Shown here: piece after piece, positions 10,560 to 21,010 of the stretch
Layout of the letters: each line of letters opens with the position of its first letter
Position numbering within the stretch: position 1 is the stretch's first letter
NCBI GenBank assembly: GCA_022829145.1
Contig: CM040764.1
Coordinates: forward strand, 248,001 to 312,000
Length of the DNA stretch: 64,000 bases
From: Albula goreensis
Lineage: Eukaryota > Chordata > Actinopteri > Albuliformes > Albulidae
Direction of reading: 5' to 3'
Notes under the pieces: generated by a model
What the model saw: only the letters and a program-made list of their open reading frames with translations
Database searches by the model: none
Told to the model about the DNA's origin: nothing
Program-made: the position numbers and the translations under genes

Positions 10560-12990
10560 TCTCAGGATGGTTGTAGATGGTTGTTTGTGGTTTAGTGAAA
10601 ATGTTTTAGCTGTGTCAGGCAGCTTGAATCCAGTGGCATCATACCTCACTCCCTCCTTCAGCATGTTAGATCGATTCAAGTGACCCACACCCTCTGTTTT
10701 TGTGAGGCCCTGTTTGGGCTGGCTCAGTTTGAAGCCTGGAGTAGACCGTCAGTAGACCGGTGCTGTGTAGCTTCTAGGTATGAAAACGACATGAATTTCT
10801 GCCAGTCAACTAGCTGATGCTGAAGCCGATACATTACAGACAAATCTTTTTTTTTTTTCTATGATGTAGGATAATAACAAAATCAAGCCACTTGATCAGC
10901 ACAGATCACAAGATGAAAATTTTGTTCCATTTGGTGTGTACCAAATTATTGTTTGCTTCTTCGCTCACTGCATAGCTTAACAGAAGCTCAAACCCCTCAA
11001 TTAATGTTTCAAAAGACTGATTAATAAGAGACTCTATTTAATGAAACAAGAAGTTTGTTTTTGCAAAATAGCCTAAACATCCATCCATATTTTGAACTTC
11101 CACAGATAAAAAAATGTAGTAGGCTAATAAAAAATAGCAACCATAACAACAACAATATTGTCATTGACCCACATATTGAACTTAAGCAAATAAAAAACTT
11201 AATAAAAACAGATTTTCGCCCGCTTAACTGTCAACAAATTGTTCACATCCCTAGTAGTTTTTCTGTCCTTTCTCCAAACACTGAGGGTGTAATTAGAGCC
11301 CAGGAGTCTCTGAGCCAAATTTAGCTAGCCACGTTGCTAACTTGGTTTGTGTGAGCCATTGCCAAATACTGCAGAATTTGAAGAGAGGTATCTGACAGTT
11401 TTCTAGAGTCAAGTATGTGGTCTTCAAGTAACAACTGCATTTGCCATACGCAGTGTAAGCCAGCTATCTGCTGGTACAGATTAAGCCATGGTCTTACAAA
11501 GTATTTTTAAGTCACTTGTTTGTACCTGATACCACAAATATAATTGACCAGTTTTGTCAGTGTCACATGTGTCTCTTTCCCCAGACACTGCTGGGATATT
11601 TGCTATAAATATGAGCAACCTTTATCACTCTGGAAGCTCCACTCATAGCTGGAGTATGAAGATCTTACTCTTGACTTTTCTCCTGACTGCCCTGTTTTAA
11701 TCAACACCTGCATTTTGAGACACTTCCCTATATTATCAGTTTATTTAAAATGTTCAACACCCCATGCTACAATGACTGGAGGTTCACTTTGATGAGACAA
11801 TGTTAGCACAGCCTAAACAGGGAAAAATAGACTGTAAACCAATAAAATTATCTTGTCTCATTGCTTGTAGTGCCCTCTACTGGCAAACTGGGCAGCAAAT
11901 TGGAGGAGCCACATGCATGGGCAAAAGGTTCACAGCATGGGGCTGAGAACATCATTTGAGAAAACACCCTCACTCCCTGTTGGATGAGGCATGGGCAGGA
12001 ATGAGTTCCATTAAGAACTCTTAATCGTGAAATGGGGTTGTGACATTATGAGCAAAGCCATCAATGTATTTCATGTCTTACACACACCATACATATCCAC
12101 ACAGGCACATTAACACTATTGATGATATTATGGTGGCTCGTTTAGTCCAAATAATAGAGAACATAGCCAGTGTTCTATGCTCTCTCCACACTCAACTGCT
12201 ACTCGCTAAAAATTCTGCATGGTAGTTTCGTGCAACTTAGAGTTTCATATTAGTATAATGCTAGTTACCTATTCTAGTTCTGTGCTTTTTATTAGTACAC
12301 TTGCAGCGGTTGCTAATACAGTGCCACAGAGTAGTAAATGTAAGCATAGTGTTTGCTGTTGCCAATGATGAAAGCACATAAAAGCAGGAACATGGAAAGG
12401 ATCTTGTAGCTATTAGCTTTACTGCTAATCTGCCTCTCTTTCATAAATAATAGCGACTAATATAGGGACATGTCTTTTTATTACTTATACAGAAGAACAA
12501 CATCACAGTCAAACCATTCATTTCACAGAAGTATGGTAAAGCTTTACTGCTGTAATGTTCGGTTTGTTATCTCACCCCTTAGCTTGGTAGGTGTTTGGTG
12601 ATACAGAATGGAAGTCTATCACTCCGTGCAAGTAAGATCCACCCATCCATGGTGTAGGGATGAAACAGGCCTTCCTCTTTTGGAAATCTGTGGGTAAATC
12701 TGTAATGATAAACCAGTGAGCTGAACTGGCTGTTAGGTAGCTAAATACTGAGGATACTGCATCACCCCATTTAACAATTTGTTTCATTCTATTTTAGAGA
12801 AGACAGAAGGAAAATACATGGTTCACCAGCTGGCTATGTGTTTTTCCTGCTTAGCTAACAACACCTCCTTTCCCCTGCAGAGCGTACAGCATGCTATAAT
12901 ATTTAAGCAGGGTCTGGCTGCAGCCACTCCAGACCTCGGCACTCAGGCCCCTCCTCAGAGACGCCCTGCTGCATGTGGAGCCCTGCATCG
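10560..12990. other. Intron sequence of gene A, no further gene
   Basis: Shared with 58100-62140. There is a T-run at 10848-10859. Short open frames on either strand are present in both copies, but they change amino acids freely between copies and are not taken as genes. The block after the pyrimidine/CCCCTGCAG at 12870-12880 is GC-richer and could be an old exon, but no domain is recognised. Confidence 0.45.
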
Positions 12991-12996
12991 GCTTGC

Positions 12997-13847
12997 TCAG
13001 GGGCAGGTGGCTCTCTCCTGCACAAACCAGAGAAGGTGTTTGACATCTTTCTGGCCCACATGGTTCTGCGTTATACCACACAGTAAATTAGGGGGACATT
13101 TTAGGGTCATTTGCTCTTGGGAAACTGGTTTGTTAGTGTCACTGCCTCCACCATACACTCCTTAGTTTCCATAAGGCTGGGGAGACCCAGGCTTCTTCAG
13201 AGAAGCTTTTTATCAGGAGCTTTGTGCAGAGGGAACAGTTCTCACAGCAGGATATGTACAATGTTCAAGGAAATGAGACTGTACACCACCATATAATGGG
13301 AATGATAAAATTAGGTGAAGTGGCTGTTTTGGAATCTGCCCAGAGCATCACCTTTGATGTGTTAACATGAGCAGGTGCCTTCAGTGGACAAAAAGCCAAT
13401 CCCATTCTGCAACAATTGCCATATGGACAGTTCTTTTATCAAAAAGGCACATAAACATCTCTGTTATGCGTAACATTTCAACAACTTCAGCTGCCTTTAT
13501 CTTAACACAAAGAACAAGCTCTGCCTAAACCACAGGACCAGGATGTCACAGTGTGAAGGGTTTAACATAAGCAATATGATAAGCATTATACACAGAATTT
13601 TTCCTTCACAATTATGAAACAGCAGTTATCAAACACTTGGGATGTCATTTTGATGACCTTTAACATTAGAGACCCAGACTCTGGCGTTAGGGTGTCTTTT
13701 CCCATGCTGTTGAGAGAGGGTGCATCGGTGATTATGTTTCTTGAAAGGTTTAAATCCTGTTATCTAGTGCTTGAAGATACAGTTAAATAAGACGCATGTG
13801 TAATCAAGTCTCATTATAAGGAAGTGAAAATTTCTTGAACAATTATC
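12997..13847. other. 851-bp segment absent from copy B
   Basis: Copy B jumps directly from 'catcggcttgc' (62147) to 'aacttttgtttca' (62148). In copy A these two points are separated by this segment. No inverted ends or target duplication are seen, so deletion in copy B is at least as likely as insertion in copy A. No gene is recognised inside. Confidence 0.6.
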
Positions 13848-14134
13848 AACTTTTGTTTCACGCCCCAGAGGCTATTTCATTGGTTAATTATATGGTTAGG
13901 TACGTTTTAACCACAGGTTCACTGTTTGATATAAGTATGAGTGACACAACCTACCCCCAAACACGCAGCCCCACAAACTTCCCACCCCCCGCATGGGTGT
14001 ACCCAGTTTTTACAAGACAGAGGTCTAAAGATTGAGCTTCTCTAAAACATTTTAATGCACTCTTCCTATGTATTTTTTCTTAATTCACTGTTTCTTTCTG
14101 TCGGATCTCTGATTCCTCACAAATCTCTTTGCAG

Positions 14135-14222
14135 GGTCCAGCAATCAGAAGAGTCCAGCTGTTTGGAACAGAAGAGTCCAGAGAGGAGAGAGCAGTGTAT
14201 GGATGTAAACCCCACAAATAAG
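14135..14222 (+). CDS. NLR gene A, 88-nt N-terminal exon
   Basis: The acceptor is ctctttgcag and the donor is aataag/gtgtgg. The frame after one leading base reads VQQSEESSCLEQKSPERREQ, then CMDVNPTNK. The exon enters in phase 2 (one base completes a codon, as after the 111-nt repeat exons) and leaves in phase 0, which fits the start of the PYD exon. The same exon lies at 62434-62521 in gene B, with five or so base differences. It is a hydrophilic linker with no known fold. Confidence 0.6.
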
Positions 14223-14610
14223 GTGTGGTATGTTTTTAAATTATCTATACAGTAATCATCATGGGGTTTGGCTTTGAGAATACTCTTTATTTCGCCTCTC
14301 TTTTCAGGCTCATAACTATGAGAATGACTAATCATCCAGGAACAGATTCATCCCTTTTATCATAAACATTTTAAATGCTACTTCAGCCATTTCTGGGGCA
14401 GGCATTTGGGAACCTGAGAATCTGCAGCGGACATGGCGAGCACAGTTTGTCTCGCATAATGATATGCAGCAGTCTATTTATCCAGATTCACAAAACAATT
14501 CAATTACTCTCAGGGAAAGCATGATTAATCTGAATTACTGCCTCTACAAAGTCATCAATGAAAAGCAAAAGCTGAACTTCAAAGAAATGGAGTGAATTAT
14601 GGCACATCTC

Positions 14611-14800
14611 TTTATGTGTTTATTTCAGTCTCTCTGATATAGCACACCTCTTCATGTGTTTATTTCAGTCACTCTGATACAGCACAACTCTTCATGTGTT
14701 TTTTTTTTCAGTCACACTGATACAGCACACCTCTTCATGTGTTTATTTCAGTCTCTCCGATACAGCACACCTCTTCATGTGTTTATTTCAGTCTCTCCAG
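14611..14800 (+). repeat. 40-bp minisatellite carrying repeated splice acceptors
   Basis: Five copies at a period of about 40 bp, each with 'tttatttcag' or 'tttttttcag' followed by 'tcactctgatacagcacac'. The AG dinucleotides end at about 14628, 14668, 14711, 14751 and 14791. The true acceptor of the PYD exon is probably the next one (ctctccag, ending 14800), so the array multiplies acceptor-like sites directly upstream of a coding exon. Confidence 0.8.
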
Positions 14801-15035
14801 CACACTTTCATGAAGTTGAAGAAGGAGGAGAGTTGAAACAGTTTCACAGCCATCTGAGTCAGGTTTACCTAGAATGCACTGTTGAGACAACAGGACGACC
14901 TTGAGGCCCAGCATGTAACTGAGAATATGCTGGAGACCTGTGGCAGTAAGAGATCTCTGAAGGTCACACTCCACATCCTGATGATCATGAAGCAGAAGGA
15001 TCCCACAGACTCACTGGAGAGAGATGAGCAGAAGA
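14801..15035 (+). pseudogene. PYD (pyrin domain) exon of NLR gene A, frame-disrupted
   Basis: The frame entered in phase 0 reads HTFMKLKKEE. The match continues in another frame as ELKQFHSHLSQVYLECTVE and returns to the first frame as LEAQHVTENMLETCGSKRSL, KVTLHILMIMKQKDPTDSLE, RDEQK. Helix 1-2 (KKEELKQF) and the later T(V)ENMLETCG..SLKVTLHILMIMKQKD segment are the pyrin-domain signature known from fish NLRs. Compared with that pattern there is an extra AG at 14831-14832 and one extra base near 14885-14900. Together they restore the frame, but stops arise in the original frame. The donor AAGA/GTAAGA leaves phase 1, exactly what the NACHT exon needs. Confidence 0.7.
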
Positions 15036-15461
15036 GTAAGACACGATTTTGTGTAAATCAGTCATTAATATATCAGTATTGGCAACTGCACAGAAGCCAC
15101 GAAAGCCACTCACGAAACAGACCGTATTTTAGTGTACTGTTCCAACATCTGAAAAGCATTTTCAGCATTTCAGCATCACAAGAATAATACACCATTCCAC
15201 CAACAGCCACCAAATGAAACCCAATTTATGATATTATTGCTGTTAATAAGATAATAGAATTGTGTGATCATAACATATATGGTGTGTCTTCAAGAACAAG
15301 GCAGAATCTATTTCTGTTCACTATTTTTGCAGATTATTGGAGTCCACTGTGTGACAGACTTGAGCAAAATATTGTGTCAAGGGGAAAAGTTTATAACAAT
15401 TTTTCAACTGATTTGTTTTTTTTTACATAAGTAAATTATCTTTCATATTTCCTCTTCTCAG
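15036..15461. other. Intron between the PYD and FISNA-NACHT exons
   Basis: 426 bp of AT-rich sequence with a T-run at about 15414-15424. It ends in the acceptor cctcttctcag at 15461. Nothing else is seen. Confidence 0.6.
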
Positions 15462-17508
15462 AAAAACTCACAAGAGCCCAACAGACACTGAAATCTGATC
15501 TGAAGAAGTTTGAATGCATATTTAAATGTTTAGTACAGCAGGGCCACCCAACCCTCCTCAATGAGATCTACACAGAGCTCTACATCATAGAGGGGGGAGG
15601 TGGGGAGGTCGATAATGAACATGAGGTCAGACAGATTGAGGCAGCACCCAAGAGACAAACCACACAGGAGACTTCAGTCCTCTGCAATGACATCTTTAAA
15701 CCTTTACCTGGACAAGAGAAACACATCAGAACTGTGCTTACAAAGGGCATCGCTGGCATTGGGAAAACTGTCTCTGTGCAGAAGTTCATTCTGGATTGGG
15801 CAGAAGGAAAAGCTAATCAGGACATTAATTTCATCTTCACTCTTCCTTTCCGAGACTTGAATTTGAAGAAAGACAAAGAATTTAGTCTGATGCAACTTCT
15901 CCAGCACTACTTTCTACAGCTGAAAGAGATTGAAAGTGTTGAACATGATGAAGTCAAAGTTTTGTTCATCTTTGATGGTCTGGATGAGTGTCGACTTCCT
16001 CTAGATTTCCGGAACAATGAGATCTTCTGTGATGTAACAGAGTCAGCATCAGTGGACGTGCTGCTTACCAACCTCATGAAGGGGAATCTGCTTCCCTCTG
16101 CTCTCCTCTGGATCACCTCCCGACCAGCAGCAGCCAATCAGATCCCTCCTGAGTGTGTCCACCAGGTGACAGAAGTACGAGGGTTCAATGATCCACAGAA
16201 GGAGGAGTACTTCAGGAAGAGAATCAGAAATCAGAACCTGGCCAGCAGAATTATCTCACACATAAAGTCTTCCAGGAGTCTCTACATCATGTGTCACATT
16301 CCAGTCTTCTGCTGGATTTCTGCAACAGTTCTGGAGACATTGTTGGGTAAAGTGTTTGGCAGAAAACTCCCCAAAACTCTGACTGAAATGTACACACACT
16401 TCCTGCTCATTCAGACCAATGTGAAGAATCAGAAGTATCATGGCACCAATGAGACAAACCCAAAGAAGATCTCAGATGCAGAAATGATCCTGAAACTGGG
16501 GAAGCTGGCTTTTCTACAGCTGCAAAAGGACAATCTGATATTCTATGAAGAGGACCTGAGAGAGAGTGGCATTGATGTCAGTGAAGCTTCAGTGTACTCT
16601 GGGGTGTGCACAGAAATCTTTAAAAAGGAGTCAATGTTCCATCGGGAGAAAGTCTACTGTTTTGTTCATCTGAGCATTCAGGAGTATCTGGCTGCCTTGT
16701 TTGTGTTTCATTCATGTGTAAATGAGAACAGAAAGGCACTCAGACCAAAAAAATCAAGAGGTAAAGCTGGAAGAATGGAGCTGTCTGAGTTACACAGGAG
16801 TGCAGTGGATCAGGCCTTACAGAGTAAGAATGGACACCTGGACCTTTTCCTCCGATTCCTTCCAGGCCTCTCATTGGACTCCACTCAGACTCTCTGAGAA
16901 GAACTACTGACACAGACAGGAAGTAGATCACCTGTGTCAGACCCACTGACACAGACAGCAAGCAGATCACCTGTGTCAGACCCACTGACACAGACAGCAA
17001 GCAGATCACCTGTGTCAGACCCACTGACACAGACAGGAAGCAGATCACCTGTGTCAGACCCACTGACACAGACAGGAAGTAGATCACCTGTGTCAGACCC
17101 ACTGACACAGACAGGAAGCAGATCACCTGTGTCAGACCCACTGACACAGACAGGAAGCAGATCACCTGTGTCAGACCCACTGACTCAGACAGAAAGCAGA
17201 TCAGAGAGCATTAGAAAAACAGTCCAGTACATTAAGCAGAAGATCAGAGAAGAGTCTTCAGCAGAGAGGACCATCAATCTGTTCCACTGTCTGAATGAAC
17301 TGAATGACAACTCTGTAGCGAAGGAAATCCAGACCTCCCTATGATCAGGAAGACTTTCTGATAAAGAGCTGGAACCACACCAATGCTCAGCTCTGGCCTT
17401 TGTGTTACTGATGTCAGAGGAGACCCTGGAGTTTGACTTGAAGACGTACAACACAGCAGCAGGTCAGCAGAGGCTGGTACCAGTGGTGAGGAACTGCAGG
17501 AAGGCCAA
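15462..17508 (+). CDS. FISNA-NACHT exon of an NLRC3-like NLR (gene A), with two in-frame TGA
   Basis: The frame begins [20 protein letters not shown]. The FISNA motif ([21 protein letters not shown] region, about 15566-15630) is followed by the NACHT P-loop GIAGIGKT at 15746-15769, by RDLNL and by Walker [14 protein letters not shown] (about 15957-15992). Then come [20 protein letters not shown], the winged-helix segment with [14 protein letters not shown], and the [12 protein letters not shown] block that ends this exon in the family. TGA codons lie at 16895-16897 (where relatives have Leu/Gln) and 17342-17344. The frame is otherwise continuous to the donor GTGAGT at 17509 and leaves phase 2. 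A 39-bp coding repeat is inserted after the first TGA. The gene may be dead, truncated after NACHT, or carry sequencing errors. Confidence 0.88.
16907..17200 (+). repeat. 39-bp coding minisatellite in the NLR exon
   Basis: Seven full units of 39 bp start at 16907, 16946, 16985, 17024, 17063, 17102 and 17141, with a partial eighth at 17180. Each encodes LTQT(G/A)SRSPVSDP in the NLR frame. Relatives have one [11 protein letters not shown] stretch at this place, so that segment has been expanded. As 39 is a multiple of three, copy changes keep the frame. Confidence 0.92.
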
Positions 17509-17908
17509 GTGAGTACTGTTACATCATTCATAATGCAGATGATTGACACTGATCTTTGAGTAAACAGTTTATAATTGTGTGAGAATAAAGTGCATGAATC
17601 TAGCTTACCTATATCATGACCAAAAGCTTGTGTCAACCTTCAGAAAATGTTCATGAATAATATTTCAGAAGGTAATATTTTCTGTTCCATTTTCATATAC
17701 CCCTATGTGTGTGTAGCAAAGAAAAACCAATGGTAAAAATACTGTAATCTGAATGTTATGTAATAGTTGAACAACTGGCCATATAGGATGCAGAAAATAA
17801 TCTACAATTTAAAAATCATTCAGTAGCATTTTTATACTTCCATCTTAAGTGTGAAACCTCACTGCAATTTAGGTCTTCCTCATCATGTCTCATTTGTCCT
17901 TTTTGGGG
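17509..17908. other. Start of the long intron of gene A
   Basis: AT-rich with no gene. The donor is GTGAGT at 17509. Confidence 0.5.
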
Positions 17909-18090
17909 CAGCCTATAGCCTAGTGGCTAAGGTAAATGACTAGGACCCCTGAGGTGGGCGGTTCAAGTCCCAGTCCAGCCACAGAAAGGACACCTTTAAC
18001 CCCACATTGCTCCCAGGGGTTCGTCTAATCAACTGTAAGTCGCTTTGGATAAAAGCATCAGCTAAATGACAGTAATGTAATGTAATCTCC
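17909..18090 (+). mobile_element. tRNA-derived SINE (fish type)
   Basis: The head has Pol III promoter boxes (A-like 'tagcctagtggctaag', B-like 'ggttcaagtcc'). The tail 'gtcgctttggataaaagca' followed by 'cagctaaatgacagtaatg' and short TAATG repeats is the LINE-derived end shared by many teleost SINEs. It looks full length at about 180 bp. Confidence 0.8.
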
Positions 18091-18613
18091 ACAGCATCCT
18101 CTCTGAATTTTGAATTTGGTAGGTTTTGGGGGGGGGATCACAGGGGGTTACAAGCTCACTGCATTTCCTGACAGCTTGGGCATGCTGTGATAGCACACCC
18201 CATCCCTGCTGTTCCCCAGTGTGCTGGTGCTGGGGATGTGGCTCACTCTGCCTACTGCAGAGGGGTGGGGTTTGACCTGTCCCAGCCATTTCCTGGCCCC
18301 TGTACAAACTCTGCCCTCTTCTAGGACCCTCCTGGTGTCAGATTTGAACTAAACAAACTTTATAGTGCTGCACAGTGACCAGTTTGTTCTCCATCTCAGA
18401 CAGGGGCTCAGTGGTGAAATTACTGAGGGACGCTTATTCTTCCCCTCTCTATGCAGGTTCCAGAACCTCTCCAGGGCATTAGCATTTTAAAGCTAACCTC
18501 AAAGTGAGACCTGGAACCTTAACCTCCAAACAGGTCATGCTGGGCATTTTGGTCTCTGTCTGTGGAGGATGGGTGGGGTGTTGTGCCATCCTTATTGTTC
18601 TGTCCACTGGCTC
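18091..18613. other. Non-coding intron stretch
   Basis: Moderately GC-rich at 18120-18320, with a G-run at 18128-18136. No gene is recognised. The 60-codon frames on both strands look like chance. Confidence 0.4.
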
Positions 18614-19581
18614 TGTCATACCAAATTTGATCCGCCTAGGAAATTTGATCTGGCTTGACACAACAATTGGTTCTAAACAGCTGATATAGTGTCTCTATTG
18701 AAAAATAAAAAACGAAAAGGCAAATACATATTTTACAAAGGGGCATGCTTTTTAAGTATTCGTGATTAAAGTCTTTGGTGAAATTATAGTGGCAAGCAAA
18801 CAATGGTGGTGAATCTTACAATTCAACCTTGGTGGGCATACAAATTCATGATTCAAATTACTGGTCGCTCCTGAATGCTGGCCAGGGTGCATATACTTAC
18901 ACAAACATAAACAGTAAATGCAGCGATCTGTCCAGCTTTACTGTGGTCATCTTTATTACGAAAGCCAAATAGTCCAATATTACAGTGAAAAGAATTATTC
19001 TGTTCATTGAAAATACACTGGGATCCCGTGGTATTCGCTCGCTCGCATTTTTAATAGCTTTATGTTTCTCTGAAACAAACATTATTTCTGCTTGCCTTTC
19101 CAATGGTTCTTTTTTTAAGGTTTTTTATTTTGACATTGAAAGACAGATAACGTTTTCTGTCGTTATCAACTACTGGTTATCTTCACATGTCTATTTAAGG
19201 TATCTATGTGCTGTAGGGTTGATCTTTGAAAAACTAAACTAGCTAGGGATAATGCAGGCCAGGCAATGCTGTCAGGCAGAACTATGTAACTTGTCAGACA
19301 GTAATATTAGATGTCAGCTTCAGTGTAGTTACCATCATCTTCAATAATAGAGAACATCCTCATTAATAGTAAAAATCTCAAAACTGCACTAAAATGATTT
19401 AACTCCGCTCTCTTCGTGAGATCGCGTAAATTCCTCTGAGGCTCAAAACTGAGAGCAATTTTATTTCCTAATGTTCTAAATGTTAGATCGTCCCTGCATT
19501 GTTATAGCAATGCACGCTATTTCTGCTGTTGTTGCGATGGGTTGGATCAAATGTCCTGGATGGATCAAAATTCGCATGACA
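18614..19581. mobile_element. Non-autonomous DNA transposon with ~50-bp inverted ends
   Basis: The left end TGTCATACCAAATTTGATCC and the complement of the right end TGTCATGCGAATTTTGATCC pair over about 50 bases with mismatches, and both contain two TTTGATC motifs. GCTC flanks each side (18610-18613 and 19582-19585), a candidate 4-bp target duplication. There is no transposase. The family is not recognised. Confidence 0.6.
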
Positions 19582-19585
19582 GCTC

Positions 19586-20559
19586 CTCTGTTGTCGGCTG
19601 GATGACCGATACTCCTTGCAGCCCTTTCAACAATGGTTGTGGAGTTGGACTTGCTGGTGATGCCATCTTCCTCCCCAGGTCCTCATGAGATGAACAGTGT
19701 TGATATCTGCAGGAGACTCAAGAACAATCCAAACACAGCTTGCAAAACCAACATTAGAAGATTATTACATCTTTCACCACTAGGAGTAAGCAAAGGATCT
19801 TTGCTACTCTGCCTAAAAGGAAACTTAATCTAAAACTGTGACTCACAGTAGAGATAGTATAGAGATGGAGATGGTATATTCTGTTATGCAGTCCTGTCAT
19901 TAAATACGATTGCATCATGTGAAGCTGATCTCTACACACAGAATGTATCTGATGCCCAGTCATTTGATTGAGTTAGGAACTCACTCACCACTTTCCGGTC
20001 GTGTTAGCTGATGACATGCTCATGTATTTGACCTGTGTTTAGACACTCACCACCAGGGTGCTGTTGCTCTCTCAAAAGCATATTGATTCTGTGGAGTTTC
20101 AAAAATGATCACTCTGGGAAACTAAAAATCCCACAGTTATGGAATTATACATTTTACAAAATTGTTTTAAAAAATAGTTTTTTATTGCTTGTGTGAAGTG
20201 TTCAAATCTCTATGTCTCAAATACTCAGACATACTTTAACTTGGATTCTGCCCCTGTCTGGGGGATCATTTCATCCATACACGACCAACACCCCACCTGC
20301 CTGTCCCTCTCATATCCCCCACCTGAGTCTGTCCAAACCAATCCAACTCACCCCAACCCTAGAAGGCCCCTCCCATCCTGCCCCCCACATACACAGTGAG
20401 GGAAATACTAGGGAAAGAGATTGAGAGACTGTGGAAACAAAGAGAAAGAGCTTAGAAAGACAGAGTGAAAGAGACATGATATGTCATAAAATGGAAAACT
20501 GCAGTGATCATAAATTTTTTTAATTTTGCATTTTACAACCTTCATGTTTTGGATATCAT
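19586..20559. other. Non-coding intron stretch
   Basis: No gene or clear element. 20270-20400 is C-rich, and 20400-20470 is purine-rich. Confidence 0.4.
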
Positions 20560-21010
20560 AAATATTTAATTATATTGTCTCACAGAATAAAAGAAAATCG
20601 CATTCTGTGCATGATGTTTGCCCAGCAGTAGAAATAAATTCAGAATAAAGTTCTGTGATAGGTCTTGATCTTTGACCACAATCAATTTTACAATATTAAC
20701 ACTAACATTAAAAAGTGACAGTAAGTTAATGTATTGTGTAAAAAGTGACAGTAGGTGTTGCTGAACTGTGTTAAAAGCAGACCTGTCCTCAACACCTCTA
20801 TTAGCTTTATAGGCAGATTGCATTGGGTCTAGTAAACCCTCTGCTTTGCTATGTAGCTTTTACTCGACCAATCTCTCAAACGATTTAATGACCAATGAGG
20901 TCAGTGCCACTGGCCTCAGTGCCACTGAGTTCTTTGGGGGTTTGTTTCTTTGCTATGAGTAACAATGATTGACTCCTTGTAGAGTTTGGGTACTCTCTTA
21001 TCGTTCTATG
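20560..21010 (-). mobile_element. L2-like LINE fragment, reverse transcriptase piece
   Basis: On the minus strand the text around 20823 reads MQSAYKANRGVED, and SAFNTVQQHLL follows. These match the fish LINE RT block 'LDP.QFAY..NRGVEDA ... SSAFNTI.P'. The part between the two blocks is deleted, and the preceding block (PKLYKESIIV... ) is frame-disrupted. It is a short, old, 5'- and 3'-truncated fragment. Confidence 0.65.

Larger units (their letters stand above)
10150..14400 (+). repeat. Segmental duplication, copy A
   Basis: The sequence matches 57720-63290 along most of its length, at visibly high identity (best in about 11550-12990 versus 60690-62147). It covers intron sequence between the repeat-exon region and the 88-nt exon of the NLR gene. 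Relative to copy B it lacks two LTR insertions and a 585-bp insertion, and it has 851 bp more at 12997-13847. The similarity fades near 14400. Confidence 0.85.

Noticed and set aside
12572-12787. 71-codon minus-strand frame also present at 61724-61939
   Set aside because: It is shared only because the segment is duplicated. The few base differences seen mostly change amino acids, so there is no sign of protein constraint.
12872-13080. Possible host exon after CCCCTGCAG (GC-richer stretch)
   Set aside because: No frame gives a recognisable domain, and copy B has lost half of it.
16740-17180. Minus-strand 146-codon frame of repeated [13 protein letters not shown]
   Set aside because: It is the antisense reading of the 39-bp coding repeat of the NLR exon.
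16895-17344. TGA codons as selenocysteine or programmed read-through
   Set aside because: No SECIS-like hairpin was noticed, NLRs are not selenoproteins, and gene A has other defects.
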